From Fodinibacter sp038210185 (GTDB lineage: Bacteria; Actinomycetota; Actinomycetes; Actinomycetales; Dermatophilaceae), in the NCBI GenBank assembly GCA_038210185.1, contig JBBQWX010000194.1:1-7363 (forward strand): 7,363 nt of DNA, read 5' to 3'. The position numbers were made by a program, and so were the translations under genes. Each line of letters begins with the position of its first letter. Within the stretch, counting starts at the first letter, position 1. Shown piece by piece: positions 1 through 4,848 of the stretch. The notes below the pieces were generated by a model. The model had not been told where the DNA came from and searched no databases. It was given only the letters and a program-made list of their open reading frames with translations.

Positions 1-4
1 CAAT

Positions 5-20
5 TCGCACAAGTGTTCGA
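5..20. promoter_or_regulatory. LexA/SOS-box-like palindrome
   Basis: The 16-mer TCGCACAAGTGTTCGA differs at one base (C for A at position 8) from the actinobacterial SOS-box pattern TCGAAC-N4-GTTCGA. The right half-site is perfect. No convincing gene starts to its right on the plus strand, so if functional it most likely serves a minus-strand gene that begins beyond the left edge. The remainder of 1-188 shows no coding signal that I trust. I infer the role only from the match to the consensus. Confidence 0.42.
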
Positions 21-188
21 AGAGATGGGTTTCGCCGACCTGCAGTCGACTTGGCGCGGCTTCCCCACGGTTTCGACCAGTCCGCGGAAGCGGAAGCCCG
101 TGGTCACGTCGCACGAAGTCGACAGGACCGGGTTGGACCGCAGGAGGCCCTCCGGGGCGAGGTGCGGACCGCTGCCCCACCCCCGCCA

Positions 189-255
189 CTCCACGAGCGC
201 GGCGGCTCCACGAGCGCGGCGGCTCCACCAGCCTGCTACTCCACGAGTGCGGCGG
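189..255. repeat. 17-bp direct repeats copying the 3' end of the sigma-factor gene
   Basis: CTCCACGAGCGCGGCGG occurs head to tail at 189-205 and 206-222. It recurs with one substitution (T for C) at 239-255. The interval 223-238 begins with a degenerate copy (CTCCACCAGC) and contains the sigma gene's stop codon at 236-238. The copy at 239-255 encodes the last residues (AAALVE) of that gene. The two exact copies therefore look like duplications of the gene's tail laid down just beyond the stop codon, probably by replication slippage. Confidence 0.7.
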
Positions 256-1447
256 CCCGGCGGGTGAGGTGGCGCTGCTCAGCCAGGTTCGTCGCCCGCG
301 CGACCGCTGCGAGGTAGTGTCGGCGCGCCGCAGCCGGGTCACCTGCGAGCTCGGCCAGATGACCGCGCACGGAGTGCAGCCGCAGTTGGTCACCCAACGC
401 GGATTCGAGCCCGTCGAGCACCGGCGCCGCGGCATCCGGCCCCTTCGCCTCGGCCAGCGCCACCACGCGCGCCAACGTCACGAACGGGCTCGGCGCCACC
501 TGTTCCAGCAGCCCGTAGAGCGCCAGCACCTGCGGCCAGTCGGTGGCCGCAGCACTCTCGGCCCGATCGTGCACCGCGGCGATCGCGGCCTGCACCCGGT
601 AGGGCCCCGGCGCACCACGCCCGATGGTCGAGTCGAGCAGCCCGGTGCCCTCGGCGACCAGCCCGTGGTCCCATCGGCTGCGGTCCTGCTCGGCGAGCGG
701 CACGAGGTCGCCGGATGCCGTGACCCGCGCCGGGCGTCGCGCGTCGAGCAGCAGCAGGAGGGCGAGCAGCCCGGTGGCCTCGGGGTCGTCGGGCAGCAAC
801 CGGTGGGCCAGGCGCGCCAGCCGGATCGCCTCCGCGGAGATGTCGGTGCGGGTCAGGTTGGTACCGGTGCTGGCGGCATACCCCTCGTTGTAGAGGAGGT
901 AGACCACGGCGAGCGCGCGCTCCACGCGGGAGCCGAGCTCGTCGCCAAGGGGCAGCGCGAACGGCTCGCCGAGCTCGCGCAACGTGCGCTTGGCCCGCGA
1001 GATGCGTTGGGCCATGGTCGATTCCGGCACCAGGTAGGCCTTGGCGATCTCCGCCGTGGTGAGGCCGCCGACCGCCCGCAGCGTGAGCGCGACCGCGGAT
1101 GCCGGGGACAGTGCAGGGTGGCAGCACAGCAGCAGCACCGTGAGTGAGTCGTCGTCACTCACCGCCTCAGCACCAGCGGGCTGCCCTGCCACCCAGGCAC
1201 TTTCGCGAACCCGCCGAGCCGCCGCGCTGCGTTGCTCGTCTACGAGCCGGCGCCACGCCGAGGTGAGCAGCCACGCCCGCGGGTTGTCGGGGATGCCGTC
1301 GCGCGGCCAAGTCGTGTGGGCCGCGACCAGGGCCTCCTGCACGGCGTCCTCGGCAGCGGCGAAGTCGCTCGACCGGCGCGTGAGGATGCCGACGACCCGC
1401 GGCGCGAGGTCGCGCAGCAGGTCCTCGGTGGTGCGGTCGGCGCTCAG
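236..1447 (-). CDS. ECF42-type RNA polymerase sigma factor with TPR-like C-terminal extension
   Basis: About 403 aa, the usual length for this sigma-70 group. Region 2 spans roughly residues 10-75 (AAAEDAVQEAL, then DNPRAWLLTSAWRRLVDEQR). Region 4 spans about 100-158 (CCHPALSPASAVALTLRAVGGLTTAEIA, then a VPESTMAQRISRAKRTL helix-turn-helix). A long alpha-helical C-terminal extension follows with the group's signatures LLYNEGYAAS, LLALLLLLDARRPAR and TDWPQVLALYGLL. ECF42 factors lack a classical anti-sigma gene and pair with DGPF proteins, as here: the DGPF gene lies directly upstream and overlaps by 4 bp. No ATG, GTG or TTG occurs in frame near the expected N-terminus. I place the start at CTG 1447-1445 because LSADRTTEDLLRDLAP matches how family members begin and the CTGA overlap suggests translational coupling. 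Upstream in-frame codons run inside the DGPF gene and encode a low-complexity Arg/Gly stretch. Product identity is secure; the exact start is not. Confidence 0.9.
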   Translation of the reverse strand: MSADRTTEDLLRDLAPRVVGILTRRSSDFAAAEDAVQEALVAAHTTWPRDGIPDNPRAWLLTSAWRRLVDEQRSAAARRVRESAWVAGQPAGAEAVSDDDSLTVLLLCCHPALSPASAVALTLRAVGGLTTAEIAKAYLVPESTMAQRISRAKRTLRELGEPFALPLGDELGSRVERALAVVYLLYNEGYAASTGTNLTRTDISAEAIRLARLAHRLLPDDPEATGLLALLLLLDARRPARVTASGDLVPLAEQDRSRWDHGLVAEGTGLLDSTIGRGAPGPYRVQAAIAAVHDRAESAAATDWPQVLALYGLLEQVAPSPFVTLARVVALAEAKGPDAAAPVLDGLESALGDQLRLHSVRGHLAELAGDPAAARRHYLAAVARATNLAEQRHLTRRAAALVE

Positions 1448-1887
1448 CGCCCGCCCCCCGCGCCCTCCAGCCAGGCGTTCATCTCGACGGGGTCGGACGG
1501 GCCGTCGTCCATGACGCGGCGCACGTGGATGGGCTGCTGCAGCGGAACGCCCCCCGGCCCGGGGACGGCGGACACCAGCGCGGCGATCTCCAGCGCCCGC
1601 TCCTCGGTCTCGACGTCGATCACCTGGAAGCCCGCGGCCCACTCCTTGAACTCCTGGAACGGACCGTCGGTGACCACGCGGCCACCTGACGCGTCGGCGC
1701 GGACGATGTGCGCGGCATCCGGCGGGGTGAGGATCGTGACGTCGACGAGCTCGCCGTTCTCCTCGAGCCGGGTGTTGAGCTCGCGGTAGTAGTCGAGGTG
1801 GGCGGTGATCTCCTCCGGCTGCCACTCCTGCATGGGGGAGTCGACGGCGCCGGGCTCGAAGGTGACGATGAGCAGGTACCTGGCCAC
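1444..1887 (-). CDS. DGPF-domain (YCII-related) protein, ECF42 partner
   Basis: A 147-aa protein with the YCII-related/DGPF fold. It has an N-terminal strand ARYLLIVTF, a helical segment around 25-45, and the diagnostic VVTDGPFQEFKE at residues 71-82 followed by AAGFQVIDVETEERALEIAA. The family is a small ferredoxin-like fold of unknown biochemical role, found next to ECF42 sigma genes and regulated by them. The start is GTG at 1887: GGAAGGGG (1894-1901) sits 6 nt upstream, and the protein then begins at the conserved first strand. A longer reading from GTG 1974 would place the start codon on the -35 element, so I reject it. The stop overlaps the sigma-factor start, making a two-gene operon. 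Function beyond this association is not visible. Confidence 0.92.
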   Translation of the reverse strand: MARYLLIVTFEPGAVDSPMQEWQPEEITAHLDYYRELNTRLEENGELVDVTILTPPDAAHIVRADASGGRVVTDGPFQEFKEWAAGFQVIDVETEERALEIAALVSAVPGPGGVPLQQPIHVRRVMDDGPSDPVEMNAWLEGAGGGR

Positions 1888-1947
1888 GGGTGGCCCCTTC
1901 CGGTCGACCGGCTCGGGGGCCGGTTCTGTCGATGCTGACACCCTAGG

Positions 1948-1973
1948 GACGGAGCCGCCCCGCGATATCGACA
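1948..1973 (-). promoter_or_regulatory. Candidate ECF42 autoregulatory promoter
   Basis: On the minus strand, TGTCGA (1973-1968) is followed after exactly 16 nt by CGTC (1951-1948). From memory of work on ECF42 in Streptomyces venezuelae, the group's target promoters have TGTCGA at -35 and CGA/TC at -10. The site lies 60 nt upstream of the DGPF start, giving a leader of roughly 50 nt. This implies that the sigma factor activates its own operon. Confidence 0.72.
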
Positions 1974-1979
1974 CGATCC

Positions 1980-2033
1980 GGTGGGTCCGGGGTCGGGTGG
2001 GTCCGGGGTCCGGTGGGTCCGGGGTCCGGGGTC
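1980..2033. repeat. 16-bp tandem repeat with G-quadruplex potential
   Basis: Three contiguous copies of GGTGGGTCCGGGGTCS lie at 1980-1995, 1996-2011 and 2012-2027, followed by a partial GGGGTC at 2028-2033. The plus strand carries runs of three or four G separated by 1-3 nt (for example 1983-1985, 1989-1992, 1995-1997, 1999-2001), a canonical G-quadruplex pattern. The array fills the space between the SDR stop codon and the ECF42-type promoter. No Rho-independent terminator is visible there. Confidence 0.85.
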
Positions 2034-2038
2034 AGAGG

Positions 2039-2950
2039 TCAGAGGGACAGCTGCACCCCGGTGAGCTCCTCGCTGCGCTCCCACAGCAGGCGGGCCAGGC
2101 TCTCGTCGCGGGCGAACGCGCTCAGCCTCGCCTCGCCCACGGGGCCGCGGGTCTCGCGCAACCCCGTCGGGCCCGAGTACGAGCCGGGGGCGGCCTCGGT
2201 GGCGGCGAAGAGGACGGCCTCGGCCCCCCGCTCCGGGCTGGGGAAGAGCAGCCTGACGCCCCACTGCCCGATGGTGCCGACCACCGGGATCGACCCCAGC
2301 CCGTCGGGGCTCGCCACCAGGTTCGTGGCGGAGACGCCGGGGTGGGCGGCGGTCGAGGTGAGCCGCGAGCCGGATGCCGTGGCGCGCCGCTGCAGCTCGA
2401 GCGCGAACAGCAGGTTGGCGAGCTTGGACCGGCCGTAGGTGACGTTGGGGTTGTAGCCCTGCGCCGGGTTGCCCTCGAGCACCTTGCCGTCACCGGAGTG
2501 GTGGGCGATGGACGAGACGGTCGTGACCCGCGCTGCCGGGGCCTGCAGCAGGTGCGGCAGAAGCCGGCCGGTGAGCGCGAAGTGCCCGAGGTGGTTCGTG
2601 CCGAACTGCAGCTCGAACCCGTCGGTGGTCTCGCGTCGTCGCGGCGGGGCCATCACCCCGGCGTTGTTGACCAGGCGGTCGAGCGGCCCCTCGAACCGCT
2701 CGGCCAGGGCGCGGATCGACTCCTGTGACGCGAGGTCGAGCCGCTCCACGCGTACGGTACCGGGCACTCCGGTGCCGCGGATGCGTTCGGCGGCGGCCTC
2801 CCCGGCATCCGTGTTGCGCACCGCGAGCACGACGTCGGCGCCGTGCCTGGCGAGCTCGCGGGCCTCGACGAGGCCGATGCCGGAGTTCGCGCCGGTGACC
2901 AGCGCCGTGGTTCCGGACAGGTCGCCGATCTGGTCGGGGGTCCAGCGCAT
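2039..2950 (-). CDS. SDR-family NAD(P)-dependent oxidoreductase (retinol dehydrogenase-like)
   Basis: A 303-aa short-chain dehydrogenase/reductase with a complete motif set: cofactor-binding TGANSGIG at residues 19-26, D72 of the adenine pocket, NNAG at 95-98, N119, catalytic S147, and Y172-x3-K176. Arg45 after the second strand (AVRN) favours NADPH over NADH. Length and the GTNHLGHFALTGRLLPHL segment resemble the WW-domain oxidoreductase/retinol dehydrogenase-like subgroup, whose bacterial substrates are mostly unknown. The enzyme is cytosolic, with no signal or membrane segment. The start is ATG 2950 with GAGGAG 5 nt upstream. It lies 103 bp behind the aminotransferase-like gene on the same strand and has a weak promoter of its own, so co-transcription is possible but not required. 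Substrate is unknown. Confidence 0.93.
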   Translation of the reverse strand: MRWTPDQIGDLSGTTALVTGANSGIGLVEARELARHGADVVLAVRNTDAGEAAAERIRGTGVPGTVRVERLDLASQESIRALAERFEGPLDRLVNNAGVMAPPRRRETTDGFELQFGTNHLGHFALTGRLLPHLLQAPAARVTTVSSIAHHSGDGKVLEGNPAQGYNPNVTYGRSKLANLLFALELQRRATASGSRLTSTAAHPGVSATNLVASPDGLGSIPVVGTIGQWGVRLLFPSPERGAEAVLFAATEAAPGSYSGPTGLRETRGPVGEARLSAFARDESLARLLWERSEELTGVQLSL

Positions 2951-2983
2951 GAGGTCTCCTCGGTGGCACGGGGGTGGAGTCCC

Positions 2984-3014
2984 AGTATCCGTCGGGCGTT
3001 TCGCACGCGGTCAA
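2984..3014 (-). promoter_or_regulatory. Weak candidate promoter for the SDR gene
   Basis: On the minus strand, TTGACC (3014-3009) and GATACT (2989-2984) resemble -35 and -10 hexamers. The 19-nt spacer is longer than ideal. The -10 box lies 33 nt upstream of the SDR start. Confidence 0.33.
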
Positions 3015-3053
3015 CGGGGGTGCCCGACGCCCTGCCGGTCGGTGACGGCCCCG

Positions 3054-3977
3054 TCAGAAGCCGGCGTACCGCGCGACCCTGGCGGCGAGGTCGGCGTCGG
3101 TGCGCAGCTCTCGACCGTCCAGCAGAGTGACCAGCGCGGGTCCGCGTCCTGACGACACCAGCCACACGGCATCCGCCGTGTACAAGGCTTCGACGGGCAC
3201 CAGCTCGTAGCGCGTGGCGTACCCCTCGGCGCGAGCGGCCTCCAGGACCGCTGCAACGGTGAGCGACTCGAGGATGCCGGTCGCGCCGGTCGGGGTGCTG
3301 ACGAGGGCGCCGTCGCGAGCGACGAGCAGCCCGGACGTCGGGCCGTCGAGGGCGAAGCCGTCGGTCGAGATGAAGATGACGTCGTCGGCCCCGCGCCGCC
3401 GGGCCTCCCGGGTCGCGGCGGCGTTGACGACGTAGGACAGGGTCTTGACCCCGCCGAGGAGCCAGGGTGCGTCGGTGAACGCGTCGCTCGGGTGGCCCCG
3501 GCTGAGGGTGACGGCCGTGATGGTGCGCGGCCCCGGGTGCGGTCCGGGAGCTCCTGGGGGTCCGGGAGGTTCGGGCGGTTCGGGCGGTTCGGGTGGTTCG
3601 GGCGAGGCTCCGCGATGGGTGATCGTCACCAGGGCGGTTGCGCCGTCTGACCCCCATTCACGGCCCCGGGTCAGCAGCAGCTTGAGCACGGCCTCCCCGG
3701 GGACGGACCAGGCGGTCAGGGCCTGCGCGACCAGGCCTTGCCACTCCTGGCGCGACGGGCCGGCGACGGACAAGGCGACGGCGGAGGCGTGCAGGCGGTC
3801 GAGGTGGTCGTCGAGGTCGACCACGGTGGCGTGGCCGCTCGCATCCGTCACGACCCGGGCGGAGTCGAAGCACCCGTCGCCGCGCGTCAGGCCGAGGTCG
3901 TCTGCCGTGACGACGGGCTCGTCCGCGTCGACGACCCCGCGGCCGAGCACCGCCACCACGTGCCGGGCCTCGTTCAT
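3054..3977 (-). CDS. Class IV PLP-dependent aminotransferase, aminodeoxychorismate lyase-like
   Basis: A 307-aa fold-type IV PLP enzyme. The N-terminal domain shows ADDLGLTRGDGCFDSARV (residues 25-42) and the phosphate/substrate region DDHLDRLHASA (56-66). The Schiff-base lysine is K178 in GGVKTLSYVVNAA, followed by ADDVIFISTDGFALDGPTSGLL. The family includes aminodeoxychorismate lyase (PabC, p-aminobenzoate for folate), branched-chain aminotransferase and D-amino acid transaminase. Overall pattern favours a PabC-like enzyme, but no pabA/pabB partner is nearby, so I give no symbol. In the usual cofactor-contacting E-G-x-x-S-N segment the sequence reads D211-G-P-T-S-G216, replacing both Glu and Asn. 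A Pro/Glu/Gly-rich insertion occupies about 126-150, in the loop between the two domains, and is encoded by 9-bp repeats. Start is ATG 3977 with only a weak GAGAG ribosome site 9 nt upstream. Confidence 0.85.
   Translation of the reverse strand: MNEARHVVAVLGRGVVDADEPVVTADDLGLTRGDGCFDSARVVTDASGHATVVDLDDHLDRLHASAVALSVAGPSRQEWQGLVAQALTAWSVPGEAVLKLLLTRGREWGSDGATALVTITHRGASPEPPEPPEPPEPPGPPGAPGPHPGPRTITAVTLSRGHPSDAFTDAPWLLGGVKTLSYVVNAAATREARRRGADDVIFISTDGFALDGPTSGLLVARDGALVSTPTGATGILESLTVAAVLEAARAEGYATRYELVPVEALYTADAVWLVSSGRGPALVTLLDGRELRTDADLAARVARYAGF
3541..3603. repeat. 9-bp in-frame tandem repeat encoding a Pro-rich insertion
   Basis: Four near-perfect units of GGTTCGGGY lie at 3568-3603, preceded by three degenerate 9-mers (GGTCCGGGA, GCTCCTGGG, GGTCCGGGA) at 3541-3567. 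Read on the minus strand they encode repeated P-E-P triplets followed by PGPPGAPGP. The unit length of nine bases keeps the frame, so copy number can vary without breaking the protein. The plus strand has GGG runs separated by 6 nt, a loose G-quadruplex pattern. Confidence 0.85.
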
Positions 3978-4028
3978 GGGCCCAGACTCTCATCTCCCGG
4001 TCGCGCCCGCGGCGGGCCGGCTGACCTG

Positions 4029-4091
4029 CCACCCGTACCCCGAGTGACCTATTGGTCGATGTGGGTACAGCCACCCGTACCCCGAGTGACC
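4029..4091. repeat. 42-bp palindromic repeat, block 1 (A-B-A)
   Basis: The 42-bp unit consists of two 21-bp halves: A, containing ACCCGTACCCCGAGTGACC, and B, containing TATTGGTCGATGTGGGTAC. Block 1 is A (4029-4049), B (4050-4070), A (4071-4091), and the two A copies are identical. B and the following A form an imperfect hairpin: GGTC at 4054-4057 pairs with GACC at 4088-4091, and GGGTAC at 4063-4068 pairs with GTACCC at 4077-4082. The loop is 8 nt. Confidence 0.88.
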
Positions 4092-4216
4092 CCAAAAACA
4101 ACCTAACCAGCAGATGTCTCACTTGACTTGAAAAATTCCGACCTGCGGACCGATCGAACTCCACCTACCCCACGAAAGAGCGCCCGGATGACCCACACTC
4201 ATGCCGGGAGAGCCCC
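4092..4216. other. Gene-free segment between the two 42-bp repeat blocks
   Basis: This 125-bp stretch is clearly richer in A and T than its surroundings, with AAAAACAACC near 4093 and TTGAAAAATTCC near 4128. It interrupts the repeat phase. It holds no plausible gene. It could contain the promoter of the aminotransferase-like gene on the minus strand (GTCAAG, 16 nt, TAGGTT), but the match is poor. A plus-strand TTGACT has no convincing -10 box and no gene to serve. The whole intergenic region 3978-4346 otherwise consists of the repeat blocks and short flanks. Confidence 0.5.
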
Positions 4217-4333
4217 TATTGGTCGATGTGGGTACGCCCCCCCGTACCCCGAGTGACCTATTGGTCGATGTGGGTCAGCCACCCGTACCCCGAGTGACCT
4301 ATTGGTCGATGTGGGTACAGCCACCCGTACCCC
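4217..4333. repeat. 42-bp palindromic repeat, block 2 (B-A-B-A-B-A')
   Basis: Same unit and orientation as the block at 4029-4091. B copies begin at 4217, 4259 and 4300. A copies end at 4258 and 4299, and a last truncated A' covers 4321-4333. The second B (4259-4278) lacks one base, so its spacing to the next copy is 41 rather than 42 bp. The A copy at 4237-4258 has a run of C in place of its first bases. The block ends 13 bp from the VOC gene's stop codon, so on the minus strand its hairpins would be the first structures in that transcript's 3' end. Confidence 0.88.
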
Positions 4334-4346
4334 GGCGCGCCCGGTC

Positions 4347-4772
4347 TCAGGAGCCCGGGGTGGACGACTCGGAGCCCGGGGCCGCCTCGCGCTCGGCCAG
4401 GTTGCGCAGGATGCAGAACTCGTTGCCCTCGGGGTCGGCCAGGATGACCCACCCGGTGCCCGGGCCGTACTGGTCACGGTGGTCGGCCACCTCGACGGCG
4501 CCGTGGGCGAGCAGCCGGGAGAGCTCGTCGTCACGGCCGCCCTCGACCGGCTCGAGGTCGAGGTGGATGCGGTTCTTCGCGGACTTCGCCTCAGGCACCT
4601 CGATGAACAACAGCCGGTGCCCGCCGTCGCGCCGGAGGATCATGCACTCCTCGTGGCCGGGAAGGTTCGGGTCGCCCTCGACGTCGATGTAGTCGAGCAC
4701 CCCCTTCCACCACTCGGAGAGCGCGTACGCGTCGCGGCAGTCGATGGTCGTGTGGGACACCCGTGCAGTCAT
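4347..4772 (-). CDS. VOC (glyoxalase/bleomycin resistance-fold) family protein
   Basis: A 141-aa vicinal oxygen chelate protein with two beta-alpha-beta-beta-beta modules. Module one spans about 5-60 (VSHTTIDCRDAYALSEWWKGVLDY, then GHRLLFIEVPE). Module two spans about 67-123 (KNRIHLDLEP, then GTGWVILADPEGNEFCILR). H7, H70 and E118 fall at the positions that bind metal in many VOC enzymes. The LADPEGNEFC ending is common in actinobacterial members of unknown substrate. The C-terminal tail after residue 124 is acidic and Ser/Pro-rich, probably disordered. Start ATG 4772 is chosen because the fold begins at once, with a weak AGGGTGG ribosome site 5 nt upstream; in-frame sequence further upstream is Arg-rich and non-homologous. 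It lies 76 bp downstream of the TetR fusion gene, same strand, and may share its transcript. Substrate is unknown. Confidence 0.9.
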   Translation of the reverse strand: MTARVSHTTIDCRDAYALSEWWKGVLDYIDVEGDPNLPGHEECMILRRDGGHRLLFIEVPEAKSAKNRIHLDLEPVEGGRDDELSRLLAHGAVEVADHRDQYGPGTGWVILADPEGNEFCILRNLAEREAAPGSESSTPGS

Positions 4773-4848
4773 GCGAGCCACCCTGCCACCCCGTGCGGCT
4801 CCGAGGCCATCCGACTGGCCACCGGATCGGCCGCTCGGGAGGGTGCCG

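Noticed and set aside
13..317. Plus-strand open frames at the left edge
   Set aside because: They are Arg/Pro/Ala-rich, have no recognisable motif, run into the 3' end of the sigma gene in antisense, and contain the 17-bp repeat.
1448..1825. N-terminal extension of the sigma factor to 529 aa
   Set aside because: The extra 126 residues are low-complexity Arg/Gly/Pro sequence read from inside the DGPF gene in another frame; family members begin at the region-2 helix.
3043..3056. TGACGG-CC-CCGTCA palindrome as a terminator of the aminotransferase-like gene
   Set aside because: It is a perfect 6-2-6 inverted repeat, but the loop is too short, it includes the stop codon, and no T-run follows. 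A nearby CCGAC/GTCGG stem is also weak.
3445..4047. Plus-strand Gly/Ser-rich open frame
   Set aside because: It is the antisense of the aminotransferase-like gene; its Gly/Ser repeat is the complement of the Pro-rich 9-bp repeat.
3658..4164. Minus-strand open frame that crosses the 42-bp repeats
   Set aside because: It overlaps the aminotransferase-like gene in another frame and consists of the repeat peptide plus Arg-rich sequence. A 42-bp unit keeps any stop-free frame open, so openness is not evidence.
4029..4333. CRISPR-like array
   Set aside because: The spacing is regular, but both halves of every 42-bp unit are conserved, so there are no unique spacers. No cas gene is present.
4773..4848. 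Terminator between the TetR fusion and the VOC gene
   Set aside because: Only 5-bp stems (for example GGCCA/TGGCC) without a T-run are visible, so co-transcription cannot be excluded.
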